From: Chionoecetes opilio
Taxonomy: Eukaryota > Arthropoda > Malacostraca > Decapoda > Majidae
NCBI GenBank assembly: GCA_016584305.1
Contig: JACEEZ010006413.1
Location: 236,303 to 300,302 of the forward strand
Direction of reading: 5' to 3'
Length of the DNA: 64,000 bases
In this document: positions 1 to 15,625 of the stretch, piece after piece
How the letters are laid out: each line of letters begins with the position of its first letter
Position numbering within the stretch: position 1 is the stretch's first letter
The notes under the pieces: model-generated
Told to the model about the DNA's origin: nothing
Databases searched by the model: none
The model's input: the letters and a program-made list of their open reading frames with translations, nothing else
Translations under genes and position numbers: made by a program

Positions 1-125
1 TAGAAAACAATCATGCAAAATAAACAAGTGCAAGGAGGTAGTGAGTGGAGGTGGAAGGTGGAGAAGTGATGAAGACTAGTGGAATAGGAGGAGGAGGAGG
101 AGGATAGTGTTGTGGGATGCGAGGT

Positions 126-171
126 CAGGAAGGAAGGAAGGAAGGAAGGAAGGAAAGAAGGAAGGAAGGAG
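126..171. repeat. (GGAA)n microsatellite
   Basis: GGAA tandem repeat. The flanks to 445 are low-complexity pyrimidine sequence with no gene seen. Confidence 0.9.
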
Positions 172-445
172 GTGCCCCGCCCTTATCAAACCGCACAACG
201 GAAACGTCTTGGACTTCAGCGACACAGCCACTTGCCTCGCCCTTTCCTCCTCCACTCCTCTTCCATTACCTCCAACGCCACCACCCTCCCTCCACCCTCC
301 CTCCACCCTTCTCCACCCTAACATCGTCACTCTCTCCTTCTAACCTCTTAACTTATTTTTTGTATCTCTTTCCTTCTTCCACTTTAACTCCTTCGACTGT
401 TCTTTCTTCGCATCTTTAGTCATTTTCTTTAGCTTTTCTTACGTG

Positions 446-449
446 TAGA

Positions 450-496
<47 letters not shown>

Positions 497-514
497 ATAG
501 TAATAATAGTAGTA

Positions 515-554
<40 letters not shown>

Positions 555-562
555 CAGTAGTT
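446..562. repeat. (TAG)n microsatellite
   Basis: Trinucleotide TAG repeat with a short AAT-interrupted middle. Confidence 0.9.
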
Positions 563-727
563 TCAGGGGATGTGAAATGGATGCGAGGACTAAAACTTAT
601 TGATTATCCTTTAAATTTTGACTCCACAAAGTAAGGATTTAAGACAGAGAAGGAAGAATAAGGTGCTCTGCCGCGGTGCTCCCTCTCCGTTTCCTCTCTC
701 CTTCCTCCTCTTTCTCAGGAACCACTG

Positions 728-828
<101 letters not shown>

Positions 829-1019
829 CGCCCAGTTATCACCATGTCTGTTTACTTTTACGTACATACATGACGTGTCGGAAACATACATACAAACATA
901 CATACATTAGGGCGTTTCTGTCCCCTGACAAGCCCATCTATCTTGCACGTACACCCTGCCACGCCCGTGCATTGGCAGGGCGTGGGTACAGGGGTAGCGT
1001 GGGCGTGGGGGCAGGTTGT

Positions 1020-1365
1020 GGGCTGAGGGAGTGGCAAGGGCGTGAAGGGGAGGCAAGGAGGGGGAAGGGGAAGGAGGGGCAGGGGTGGCAGGAGGAGGAA
1101 GGGGAGGCAAGGAGGGAGAAGGGGAGGTAAGGAAGGGGAAGGGGAGGCATGGAGGGGGAAGGGGAAGGGGAGGAATGGAGGGGAAGGGGAAGGGGAAGGG
1201 GAAGGGGAAGAGGAGGCAAGTAGGTAGAACGTGGCCACGGGTAAAAGGGGAGACAAGGAGGAGGAAGGGGAGGCAAGGAAGGGAAGGGGAGGCAGGGAGG
1301 GGGAAGGGGAGGCAAGGAAGGGAAGGGGTGGCATGGAGGGGAAGGGAGGCAGGGAGGGGGTAAGG
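1020..1365. repeat. G-rich polypurine minisatellite
   Basis: Irregular units of the GGGGAGGCAAGGA type. Open frames on both strands here are repeat translations. Confidence 0.8.
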
Positions 1366-2121
1366 GGTGTATCGGAAGTGATTATGAGGTAAGCGCGATT
1401 ACTCATGCCTTCCAAGTAGAGGTTCCACGTGGTGTTGAGATGCAAGGGTGTGGTACCAGAGTTCGTATCCCCCTCATAACTCATTAGCCATGCTCCTGTA
1501 GATGTAAACAGAGGTGATACAGGTGCTGGGGTTCCTATAGATGCTGTACCCGCGAGATTGTTGACATTCGATCCTTTGCAGGCGTGAAATATAAAAAAAA
1601 ACGTGATATGAGTGGCGGCAACGCTTTCCTACCACCCCCACCACTACAGGTTACTAGAGCAAGGGTGTGGTGGTGAGGGTGTGGCAGGCATGTGGCTAAT
1701 GTGTCACACCACCACTTACCACATAGCTTAGAACGCGTCACATCTTTGAACTAAACACATAAACACACAAGGACTCTCAACCCACCTTAATAAAGCGACG
1801 TTTTATCCTGGTTTGATCTTATAATAAAGACTTAAAGAATAGAATCAGTGGAACACCCTCGCCTGAAGCTCATAGAAAACGAGATACCTCAAGACCTCGA
1901 GGGGGCATTCTCCTGTTTTTTGCCTCGCCGCCCTTCATTCCACTCCGACCACTCCTCTCTACTCCCCTCCGTCCCCCCAACCCCTGCTCACTCCTATCTC
2001 TTCCTGCCCCCCTTGCCCCCTGCCCCCCTCCCCCCACCTCTCACCCACGCTCTTCAAGCTGCCCTCCACATTTTACTGAACCGTTTGTCATCTGGTGGAG
2101 GCAATGCAAATATCCGGTCCT
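1366..2121. other. unassigned unique sequence
   Basis: Mixed-composition DNA with a pyrimidine-rich patch at 1915-2060. No gene, splice-framed exon or repeat was recognised. Confidence 0.5.

Positions 2122-2191
<70 letters not shown>
2122..2191. repeat. (GA)n microsatellite
   Basis: Dinucleotide tract. AT-rich sequence follows to 2486. Confidence 0.95.
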
Positions 2192-2194
<3 letters not shown>

Positions 2195-2479
2195 TCAGCT
2201 CTAGATTCCGACATTTGATTATTGACTGAAATATTTTTCGTATATTTCTATGATAATGATGACAGTAATAGTAATAAAAATGATAATAATGCAGATAATG
2301 ATACTAATATTAATGATGATAATGATGATATAGGTTCATTTTAAGGTAGTTTAGGGAAGAAAGTCATACATTAGTTGTTTTTTTCAGTGTATAATGAATG
2401 ATTAATGAACAACCTCAAAAAAAAAAAAAAAAATTAAGGATATGGAAGCGAAGGTCAAAAATTCGAGTTGAAAATTCTA

Positions 2480-2486
<7 letters not shown>

Positions 2487-2569
<83 letters not shown>
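2487..2569. repeat. (GA)n microsatellite
   Basis: Pure dinucleotide tract. Confidence 0.95.
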
Positions 2570-2571
<2 letters not shown>

Positions 2572-2773
2572 GTTTGTTTGCCGAATAGAAACAGTGAAAG
2601 TGATTGAAAAGTGTACAGTAAAATCTGTAACACTTTATTCCAGCCCAATGTCAAGCCCAAATAAGCCCAAAGTGACACCCTTCGAAGGCTGCAAAAGTGA
2701 CATGTGATATTCAAGAAAAAAAAAGGATTTATATATATGAATCGCCACACAGTTTCCAAAATATTGTGTTAAG

Positions 2774-2776
<3 letters not shown>

Positions 2777-2864
<88 letters not shown>
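2777..2864. repeat. (GA)n microsatellite
   Basis: Pure dinucleotide tract. Confidence 0.95.
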
Positions 2865-2869
<5 letters not shown>

Positions 2870-2931
2870 AATCACAATATCATCTTTATACATAAGTTAA
2901 CTCCCAAAATTTCCGAGAAAACATAAATATA

Positions 2932-3222
2932 TCTCTTCCTCCTCCTCCTCCTCCTCCTCCTCCTCTTCCTCCTCTACCTCCTCCTCCTCCTCCTCCTCTA
3001 CCTCCTCCTCCTCCTCCTCCTCTACCTCCTCCTCCTCCTCCTCCTCCTCCTCCTCCTCTACCTCCTCCTCCTCTACCTCCTCCTCTACCTCCTCCTCCTC
3101 CTCCTCCTCCTCCTCCTCCTCCTCCTCCTCCTCCTCCTCCTCCTCCTCCTCCTCCTCCTCCTCCTCCTCCTCCTCCTCCTCCTCCTCCTCCTCCTCCTCC
3201 TCCTCCTCCTCCTCCTCCTCCT
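2932..3222. repeat. (CTC)n microsatellite, about 290 bp
   Basis: CCT repeat with periodic CTA interruptions in its first half, then uninterrupted. The reverse strand reads as poly-Glu, which is not a gene. Confidence 0.95.
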
Positions 3223-3578
3223 TGCTTCCCACTTTATTCTCTTTTCCTAGTAAATCTTCAACGCCAGAACCTCGAAAATGACTTAACCTCGCGACTACAA
3301 AACTTTATACTGAAACCTTTATTAATGTATTACTAAGTCTTATCGTATCGTATGTTTCCTCTTCCTTTATGTTGTAGACGCCATAAATTTCATATTATTT
3401 CATTTATTTTGTATTGTGAGTTATTCGTTTTTTAGACATTTTCTTACCGGATTTGTACTTTTTTTCTGTGTTTTCTGGAATATCTTTTTTTATATTATCA
3501 TTATGGCTATTATTTTCTTTTTGTTTTTTTGTATACATTCCTGTTTCTTTATTAATTTTGTTTCTCTTATTTTTCCAG

Positions 3579-3618
3579 GTAAGAGATGGTGGTCGCTGGA
3601 GGGAAGGAAACGAGACAG
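3579..3618 (+). CDS. candidate first coding exon of the KLF gene (hypothetical)
   Basis: A long T-rich tract ends in TTTTTCCAG at 3570-3578, and a GTATGT donor follows at 3619. The 40 bp between hold an ATG at 3586 in good context (G at -3, G at +4). Eleven codons (MVVAGGKETRQ) run to the donor and end in phase 0, which is the phase needed by the exon at 38647. This would give a 321-residue protein and a 35-kb first coding intron. The acceptor in front implies a further 5' UTR exon. Phase agreement alone has a one-in-three chance, so this is only a candidate. Confidence 0.25.
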
Positions 3619-3623
3619 GTATG

Positions 3624-3836
3624 TTAACACTTGAGACCCAGAACGTAATTTCCACTCTACGTTGGGTATACGATAAGACGATTTTGAGTGATTATTAACA
3701 AGATTTTATAGATATGACCTGTTTAGTATCCTTGTCCACTAACTAATTTGCCTTATTTAGTTACTCTTCATAATTTAATGGCTAACAACAGACGATTTTA
3801 TATAGCAAAGGAAAGAGCTGGGCGTGAAGGGGTTAA
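3624..3836 (+). mobile_element. piggyBac-like MITE, copy A
   Basis: The 213-bp element is bounded by TTAA at both ends. The left end reads TTAACACTTGAGACCCAG and the right end, reversed, TTAACCCCTTCACGCCCAG. It has no coding capacity. It shares its whole length with the copies at 38346 and 58362, including a long identical central block (around GATATGACCTGTTTAGTATC). TTAA ends followed by CCC are typical of piggyBac-type elements; assignment to that group is inference. Confidence 0.75.
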
Positions 3837-5178
<1,342 letters not shown>

Positions 5179-5330
5179 CGAAGGATACCAACAGAATTCC
5201 TTGACGTGGCGAAAAATAAAGTTATAAAACCCATGAATATTGTAGGATAGAAATTTTCTGTCCTATATTTTCATTGATCGAGTGAGCGATTCAGATCTTA
5301 AAATGGAAAGCGATATAAATGTAGATATTG

Positions 5331-5332
5331 AT

Positions 5333-5389
<57 letters not shown>

Positions 5390-5528
5390 GCTCTCTCTCT
5401 CTCTCTCTCTCTCTCTCGCTCTCCTCTCTCTCTTCTCTCTCTTCTTAATCTATACCTGTGTTTGTTCTTTCTTTTTTTCTTTTTACCAAGTGTGGAGTTT
5501 ATTTTTTCTATACTTTTTTCGCTATCTT

Positions 5529-5581
<53 letters not shown>

Positions 5582-5603
5582 AGAAAGAAGGAAAGAATAA
5601 GAA

Positions 5604-5639
<36 letters not shown>

Positions 5640-5761
5640 GAGGGAAGAATAGAAGAATGAAAAGAAGAAGGAGAGTGGAGAGAAGAAAGAGAGAGGGAAG
5701 AAAGTGGTAGAATAAAAAAAAAAGAGAGAAGAAGGAAGTAGAGAGAGAGGGAGAGAGAGAG

Positions 5762-5797
<36 letters not shown>

Positions 5798-5800
5798 AGA
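5331..5800. repeat. (CT)n then (GA)n block
   Basis: Pyrimidine tract at 5331-5442, then a purine tract of GA with GAA/GGA variants at 5528-5800. The two are partly self-complementary. Confidence 0.9.
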
Positions 5801-6000
5801 CAGTCAGTCAGTCATGCTACTTAGACGGAAGGATAGAGGGAAAAAAGGATGATAACCAGGATAATGACAAACGGAAGAAGGATAGATTAGATAAACAAGA
5901 AGAAAAGGAGCAACAATTAGCCTCAAAAAATATAGGTTGGAAAGACAATAGGTCGCGTCAGAAGGTCAGGGAAAGTAAGGAGACATAGGGATGAATGGAG

Positions 6001-6534
<534 letters not shown>

Positions 6535-6885
6535 TCTTATTTAAGTATACACGATTTTGTAGCTTAAAACGTCCTTTATTATCTATCTATAGCTTCGTTT
6601 TATTTGTTGCTATTTTGGTACTATGTATTATAATGTATTGTTCTTGTTTTATACGTGCTATGTGCTAACCATATTTGGAACACCAGTGACCATGGATAGA
6701 CACACACACACACAAAAGAAAAAAAAGGGGCATCGTCTCGTGATACATTCAGGGTCGTTCAGGGTTTTTTAGGGAGACAGGGGCGACAGGACGACAGTTC
6801 GAGGGCGACGCAGGGCAACAGTGACAGATATTCGCGTCACTCAGATCTTGATGGCGACTTAGATAGGCCCTCGAGTGACTAGCTT

Positions 6886-7350
6886 GCCGGTGGTGGTGGT
6901 GGTATAGTAGTGGTGGTGGTGGTGGTGGGTAGGGATGGTGGTGGTGGTGGTTTTGGTATAGTGGTGGTGGTGGTGGTGGTGGTGGTGAGTAGTGGTGGTG
7001 GTGGGTAGTGGTGGGTAGTGGTGATGGTGGTGTAGTAGTGGTGGTGGTGGCAGTGGTGGGTAGTGGTGGTATAATGGTGGTGGGTAGTGGTGGTGGTGGT
7101 AGTTGGTAGTGGGTATAGTAGTGGTGGTATAGTGGTGGTGGTTAGTGGTGGTGGTGGTAGTGGTGGTGGGTTATGGTGTTATAGCGATGGTGGATGGTGG
7201 TGGTATAGTGGTAGTGGTAGTTGTGGTGGTGGGAGTGGTGGTGGTGGGTGGTGGGTCGTGGTGGTGGTGGTGGTGGTGGTGGTGGTGGTGGTGTGGTGGT
7301 GGTGGTGGTGGTGGTGGTGGTAGGTGGGTGGGTGGTAGTGGTGGTGGTGG
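6886..7350. repeat. (GGT)n G-rich repeat, about 460 bp
   Basis: Degenerate GGT/GTG repeats with TAG and GGGT variants. G runs are confined to one strand. Confidence 0.9.
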
Positions 7351-8355
<1,005 letters not shown>

Positions 8356-8854
8356 ATCCATACTCCTCAGCAACTGTCTCTTACATAAACCAAATCAAAA
8401 CAGATATTGTGTACCCAAGCACGTCTCATCCACCCTCGACCCTAAGATCACTGCCAAACATATCTCTTCTACTCCCTCCCACCAGTGACAAGGGACATCG
8501 CTTCTTACTCCTCCCTCCCTTACTCCTTCACTCCCACTCCCTCATTCCCTCACTCCCTTCCTCACTCCCTTATTTTTTCACTCCCTCCCTGATTTCTTCA
8601 CTCACTTCCTCACTCCCTCCCTTTCCTCATTCCCTCACTTCCTTCCTCATTCCCGCATTCCTTTCTTTCCTCACTCACTCCTTCCCTCACTCACTCACTC
8701 ACTCCCTCCCTTCTTCACTCCTCACTCCCTCTCACTTTCACTCACCCCCTCTCCTCACTCCCTCCTCCTCACCCCTCCCTCACTCATCCTGTCATTCCTG
8801 TCCTCACTCCCACATGTTCCTTTGCTTCACTCCACATTTCACACGCTTCACTTG

Positions 8855-9115
8855 ACCTCACTGCTAGCTGCTACTATGCCTTTAAGCGTCAAGGTCGTAT
8901 TACTTTCCTTTCATTTACAACTAGTTCTTTAATGTTTGCGCCAACAACTGAATTATGTGGGTTTTCAGTGTTCTTCATTACTCCGACTATTTAATCACAC
9001 GCAATACTTAAGACTTGACCCTCACTGCTATTAAGACTGCTAAAACTATTGCCTTTAAAGCGTCAAGGATACGTATTAACTTTTCCTTTTACACTTTACA
9101 ACTAGTATGACTTTA
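8855..9115. repeat. diverged tandem duplication
   Basis: Two related segments (8855-8935, 9018-9115) share CCTCACTGCTA, GCCTTTAA, GCGTCAAGG and TTTACAACTAGT in order. The DNA from 9116 to 9952 shows no gene. Confidence 0.6.
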
Positions 9116-9946
9116 GTATGACTTTAGACTATGTGTAGTTTTTTAAGGACACTTTTTGAGTTTTTTTATAATTATTTTCGATTTTTTTTTCGAGTTTCTT
9201 TTATTTTTCTGAAGTATTTTCCAGGGGTTTTTTTAAGTTTTTTTTTTTTTTTTTTTTGTGAATTTGTGACTAGGTACCTAAGTGTGTTATCTCTTTGATT
9301 TTCTTATTAATTTTCTTTTCATTTTTGTGACCTTATTGATTTTGTTTCATATTCATCATCACTTTTTCTTCTTAGGATTATTACCGTGATCCTCTTCCTC
9401 TTTGTATCTTTCTTCATCATCCATCTTATAACTCTTCTTTCCCATCATCATCACTTTTCATCATCATCTTCTGTCATCATCATCACTTTTTTTTTGATGG
9501 CTCACGATGGCAACCCTTTTTCTTCCTCTTAAAGCACCATTCATCCCTTAACCCTTCTTTCCCTAAATCAACCCTCCCTCTTATCCACCTTTCTACTACC
9601 ATTCCCTTATCTCCTCCCTCCACGCCCTTCATCACGCCCTTAGGAGCATGGCAATCTCTTAAGGGCACCCGTATAAGCACTATCACACGACCCTCAACGC
9701 CCCTCCTGCCCTGAATGCCCCTGAAAGAAGCCAGGGTGAATCAACATGTCCTTCGCTTTCATGTGATGTTGTCAGAGCGTCCTTAAGGTGCTCAGCCACC
9801 CCCTTCTCTTTTTGTTCTACCTGATTAAATAAATAGGTTATCGATTGGATCTAATTGTGTGTCGCCTACTAAGGGAAGCGATCGGTTTTATTTGGGAAGT
9901 TGAGTCTGAGGGCGAGGCGAGTTACGTGTTTGTGTGGAGAGGTAGA

Positions 9947-9952
<6 letters not shown>

Positions 9953-10008
<56 letters not shown>
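9953..10008. repeat. (GA)n microsatellite
   Basis: Dinucleotide tract. Unique G-rich sequence without a recognised gene follows to 10540. Confidence 0.95.
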
Positions 10009-10011
<3 letters not shown>

Positions 10012-10540
10012 CGTCGTAAGAATATGGTGCTTCCTGCGTTTCATTATGGTAAGTCAAGCATAAGACCTTGGAGGGATATAAAAAAAGGAGGGTTGACTGA
10101 ATACATTATGTTTCCCTCCAGGGTTGTTATGGTGGCTTGTGGGGACATCTAGCGGCCAAGGGGGGAGGCAGGGGCAGGGGTTGGTGAGGGGTAGGGGGAA
10201 GGGGAGAGGTTACCAGCCTTCCGTCCTCCACCGCATCATTTGTACGTCAAGGAAACAGTGATTTATAAGCTTAAAAATAGATATTGGGTGGAGAGTAATA
10301 TATGGGAGATTGATTGTGTGAAATGGTGGGGCGTTGGAGGGCGTGGGCGGGTAGCAACGGGCGATGGGCGTTGGTGGTGGGCGTTGGTCGCGTATACAGT
10401 GGGCGGCAGCCAGCGTGAAGGGGTGTGGGCGGCTGTGGGTGGGGCCGCCCGCATTGTGTTGACATGAAAGGAAACAATATTGAACCTGCAGGCCCAAGGT
10501 CGTCCTCATTCTGGGCTCCACGCGGCGTCACGACTCAGCC

Positions 10541-10950
10541 CCCAGCAGGAGTCATGGCCCTCTGACTCATGGCCCTGACTAATGGCCCTCTAAATCATGG
10601 CCCTCTGATTCATGGCCCTCTAACTCATGACCCTCTAACGCATGGCCCTCTAACTCATGGCCCTCTAACTCATGGCTCTCTAACTCATGGCCTCTAAATC
10701 ATGGCCCTCTAACTCCTTGCTCTCTAACTCATGGCTCTCTAAATCATGGCCCTCTAATTCATGGCCCTCTGACTCATGGCTCTCTAACTTATGGCCCTCT
10801 AAACCATGGCCCTCTAACTCATGGCTCTCTAACTCATGGCCCTCTAACTCATGGCTCTCTAACTCATGGCCCTCTAACTCATGGCCTTCTAAATCATGGC
10901 CTACTAACTCATGGCCCTCTAAATCATGGCCCCCTGACTCAAAACTCACG
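10541..10950. repeat. 15-bp minisatellite
   Basis: About 27 units of CATGGCCCTCTAACT with CTCT/AAAT variants. Because 15 is divisible by 3, both strands show periodic peptides (WPSNS; ELEGH). No start context or codon bias suggests a gene. Confidence 0.9.
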
Positions 10951-11088
10951 ATCATGGCCCAACCGAACCACGACTCTGCACCAAAACCCTCTAACACGTG
11001 GCTCATTCCCTTGACTCATAGCCCTCATGAGTCATGGTACTGTTTCACTTATGCTCACAAGTGACTTATGACATGACAAATGGCTCAT

Positions 11089-11089
<1 letters not shown>

Positions 11090-11159
<70 letters not shown>
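11090..11159. repeat. (ATT)n microsatellite
   Basis: Trinucleotide tract bordering repeat family P copy 1. Confidence 0.95.
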
Positions 11160-11257
11160 GTCACAGTGATAGTAGTAGTAGTGGTGATGGTGGGTGGTGG
11201 AAGGAACAGAAGCGGTTCGGCACTAGAATATAAATACAACGACTGACTAAATAATAT

Positions 11258-11930
11258 ACCTTTATTAGTGCATTAATATATTGTAATCAGTATTCAGCTT
11301 CAATGGCATACATGAAGCGCTTGCAGAATACTTAGAAGCCTGGCCGTCATATACAACAGAGTGCTTCGCGGGAATATGCTTCAGTGATACATGAAGTAGT
11401 GGTGTATGTCCCTGATTTTATGTGGAGGAGGAGGAGGAGGATTACATAGGAGGAGGAGGAGGAGGAGGAGGAGTTGGTAATGGTTGTGGTGACAGGTTTA
11501 TAAGTGTTAGAAAATGTTCAGCGTTTCAATATATACAACCTTCACGTGTATGTGACCGAAATGGTTTTCCGGCCAGAGGGCAGCAAAAAAATAGAGATTG
11601 TTGGCGAACACTTTCTGACATTTTACTGTAGTTAAGAGAAAAAAAAGGTCTTTCCTTAATCTTTACTGCTTAATATATATTCTGCGTGCACCTCATGTGT
11701 TTTGAGTAATTTTGAAAAAAATAAATTTTTAGCAAAAATTCCAAGGAATTCTCATCCCTTAGATTTTGGTGAAAATTTTTGCCTCTCAGATTTTCATGAA
11801 AATTGGTCCATAGAGGCTTTTAGGCATGCTGAACACGACTCTGGAATCAACTTTCTGATTATTACATTGTTCAACCTATTTTAACCTGTGTACCCTTATA
11901 AAGCAAATGGGAATAACCACAAATATATAT
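11258..11930 (+). mobile_element. dispersed repeat family P, copy 1 (single arm)
   Basis: It is homologous in inverted orientation to 23340-23961. Shared blocks include GTGCATTAATATATTG, CAGAATACTTAGAAGCCTGG and GGCATGCTGAACACGA. This copy holds only one arm of the palindrome found in copies 2 and 3, and a GGA microsatellite (11423-11472) interrupts it. There is no protein-coding frame. Confidence 0.7.
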
Positions 11931-12483
11931 TAAACCTTTGATGGTCAAGTACAGCAAGCGGCCGTAGAATGTTTATAAATATTGTCCCTTCCACCTCAAG
12001 TCCTCTATCAGTGTTTTTAGTACCTATTATTATTCTATTGAGAGGAGTAAAGTTATAGCTAGTAAGTAATGTAGTAGTAGTTTAGGTAGGTAGTTTAGTA
12101 GGTAGTTTTTTATTAACTATATGTTATTATTTTAGTGAGATAAAGGAAATTATAGGTGGTAATGGTTATAAATATATTCGTGTTCATGTCTTAAGTTTAT
12201 TGTGTTGTCTCTTATTCATGTTGTACATCACTCTTTTGGAAATGAATGCTATGATAGAGGCCATAAAGTTAAGTATCATTGCTTATGTATAATTCTTTTT
12301 GTCTATGATTTAGGGCAAAGGTACGTTTTCTTGTGTATTTTTTGGTCTTATTTTGTTCTATAGCAAAGTTATAGTTAGAGTGGATGTTGTTTTCAATACG
12401 TAGAGATTGGAAATTAAAATCAGGAAGCTACGTAACAAAAAAAAAACCATTATGTGAAAGAGAGAGAATCGTTCGGGACATAA

Positions 12484-12489
<6 letters not shown>
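11931..12489. other. unassigned AT-rich sequence
   Basis: No gene or repeat structure was recognised. Confidence 0.5.
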
Positions 12490-12568
<79 letters not shown>

Positions 12569-12815
12569 ATTAACAACAAGTATATATATGAGTCACTCAG
12601 TAATGCAGACACTATTTCATCCCTCATCCCTCCCTTCCCTTCTTCTCTCTCTCCCTCCCTCCTTCTTCCCTCCCCTCCCTCCTTCCCTCCTCTCCCTCCT
12701 TCCCTCCTCTCCCTCCTTCTTCCCTCCCCTCCCTACTTCCTTCCTTCCCTCCTCTCTCTCCTTCCTTCCTTCCCTCCCTCTCCCTCCTCCTTCCCTCCCT
12801 CTTCCTTCCCTTCTT
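12490..12815. repeat. (GA)n then (CCTTC)n-type tract
   Basis: GA at 12490-12567, and a pyrimidine-only CCCTCCTTCC array at 12615-12815. Confidence 0.9.
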
Positions 12816-13132
12816 CAATAATACATTACTCACAAGGCTTTGATCTATATATAGTGACATATACAATCCACATTTTCTCTCTTTCCACCTCACCACATAT
12901 ATAGTCCTCCATCCCTCTATTCCACCTTTTACTATCCACTCCACCTCATATTTATCACCTTTGTCCTTGCATTTCATTCACTCCTTCTTCCATTCACTAG
13001 TTATCACCTCCATAATTTTCTTGTCTATTCAACTCAAGCTCAGGTTTTATTATTTTCCTCAAGTTCATTCGTTTTTTCTCCGTTTTCCCCTTCAAGTTCG
13101 CGCGTTTTTCAGCCTTGCTCTTGTGTGCGTGT

Positions 13133-13187
<55 letters not shown>

Positions 13188-13522
13188 TGGTCTCGCCTCC
13201 CTAGCCTTCACACAGGATAAAGACATGTATTTCACGCCTTGCCAGTCATCCGTGCCTCCTGCCAGTCCGTTTTGTGACAGTCAGAAAGGCGCCAACACTC
13301 TAGAAAGTTAGTTAGCATGTTTAGTTTGTAGTTAGCATACTTCATATCCTATCATTCTTCACTACGAAACTTCCATGTTTTTATCTTCTTTAGGGACATG
13401 GTATCCTTTTCCAACTGTCCTCTTACATGTAGTTGATAGTTAGTAGTATGTAGTTCAGCAGATACTCTAGTTATAGCCCAATAGGTAGCCTGGTGTCTGT
13501 TATTCCTATGTATTCTTATGTA
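12816..13522. other. mostly unique sequence with a (GT)n tract
   Basis: GT dinucleotides at 13137-13186. No exon was recognised in the rest. Confidence 0.5.
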
Positions 13523-13828
13523 TTCCTCCTCCTCCTCCTCCTCCTCCTCCTCCTCCTCCTCCTCCTCCTCCTCCTCCCCTCCTCCTCCCATTGCCAAGGT
13601 CGTGACGGGTAAAGAGTCATGCACAAGCCGTAGATTTCATGACGACTCACGCGATCACTTTATTTTTTTTGCTGTTGTTTTGAAGGTGGCGTTTTTATAT
13701 ATATTTTTTACAATCCTTTTTTTTACAATCCTTTTTTTTTTTTACAATCCTTATATTTTAGTGATACGCGATAAAAAAAAAGATAAATTGTAGAGATATT
13801 CACATTTGATTTTACTGTAAGTCATTCT

Positions 13829-13915
<87 letters not shown>

Positions 13916-14309
13916 TTCATGCCATGTCAGGATGTCATTAAATCCAAACACTCAATCTTGATCAAAGAAAAAAAAAATTGGCCTCTAAAGATATCTACTG
14001 GCAGGAAAAATGAAAGAAAACGGAAATGAAAATAGCAAAATGGGGAGGGGGAGGAGGAGGAGGAGGGGGAGGAGGAGGAGGAGAGGAGGAGGAGGAGGAG
14101 AGGAGGAGGAGGAGGAGGAGGAGGAGGAGGAGAGTATCAGGTCAGGCTAGGAGGTCAGTTATGAGAGAAGCAGAGTCACGAGAACATTCCTAATCACTAA
14201 CCAGTCGTGTAAGTAGGCAGGTAAAGGAGGAGGAGGGAGGTAGAGGAGGAGGAGGAGGAGGAGGGGAGGAGGAGGAGAGAAAGTTGTGGAAAGAAAGACT
14301 TGTTGACGA

Positions 14310-14370
<61 letters not shown>

Positions 14371-14390
14371 AGAGAGAGAGAGAGAGAGGT
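13523..14390. repeat. (CTC)n, (GA)n and (GGA)n cluster
   Basis: CTC at 13523-13577, GA at 13832-13912, GGA at 14047-14132 and 14226-14280, GA at 14312-14388. Confidence 0.9.
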
Positions 14391-14666
14391 TTTTAGGCGT
14401 GGGAAACCTAGCGGGAGGGACACTTTGAGCTACACGCGAGGTTATTTTAGAAGAGAGGTTAAGCAGAAACAGCGGGGGGGGGGAGGGGGGGCAGCGTCTA
14501 AGGGGAGTTGGGGGGTTATTGAGGCAGGGAGAAGCGCCCCCTGCCGTGCCTTCGTGCCCTGCCAGGTGTTCTATATAGAGTAAGGGCGTGAAACTGATAT
14601 TTTAAAGGGGAGTGTAAGGTGTTGAAAAGGAAGGTTATAATGAGGGGATTTTCTTTAAAGGTCTTT

Positions 14667-14669
<3 letters not shown>

Positions 14670-14731
<62 letters not shown>

Positions 14732-14997
14732 TGTGCTGAAATTTTGTATAAAACATAAACTACATTTTTTCTAACAATTTTGTTTTTGTTTTTTTGTAGC
14801 TTATATATATATATTTTTTTTTGTAGGCTTATATATATATTTTTTTTTATTATATCGCGTGTATTTGTAATTTGTTCATGTTTCTTTTTATAGACTTAGG
14901 TGACGTATTCCACTTTTATTTCTATATTAATATACATTTTTTTACGTGTTTGAGAATGTATCCAACCCTTTATAAACGTTCTCTCTCTCTCTCTCTC

Positions 14998-15067
<70 letters not shown>

Positions 15068-15170
15068 TCGTCTCTCTCTCTCTCTCTCTTTTTTTTTTTA
15101 TATAACTTAATACATTGAAAACAGAAGGGGGTTGATGTGCTAAAGTCCTGACTGGGACGCCAAGGACTCC

Positions 15171-15221
<51 letters not shown>

Positions 15222-15625
15222 CTATCTCTCTCTCTCTCCTCTTCTCTCCCTCCTCTCTCTCTCTCTCTCACAAAACCTTTACTGTCCCTGTCTCTTCCAG
15301 TACCTCTCCATATCTTTACCTCTTCCTTCCTCCTCCTCCTCCTCCTCCTCCTCTCCTCCTCCTCCTCCTCCTCCTCTCCTTCCTCTTCCTCCCCCTCCCT
15401 CCAGCACCACACCTTCCCCGTTAACGATGCTCGCCTCCATCAGGGCCGGGGGGGGGGGGGGGCGTCACCTAGGGGCGCCCACAGGGTAAAACATGCTGTC
15501 TTACTCTTGCCTATTGTGAGCGTGGCATCAACACTCTCCTTTCCTCCTCCTCATCTCCTCCTCCTCCTCTCCTCCTCCTCCTTCCTCCTCTCCTCCTCCT
15601 CCTCCTCCTCCTCCTCCTTCTCCTC
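14670..15625. repeat. microsatellite cluster
   Basis: GT at 14670-14735, CT at 14979-15090 and 15172-15268, CTC at 15328-15395 and 15540-15627, and a G run at about 15447-15462. Confidence 0.9.

Noticed and set aside
2897..3232. Poly-Glu frame on the reverse strand
   Set aside because: Plain (GAG)n microsatellite translation.
10687..11064. WPSNS repeat frame (+) and ELEGH repeat frame (-)
   Set aside because: Both strands are open because the unit is 15 bp. No promoter, signal or family match recognised.
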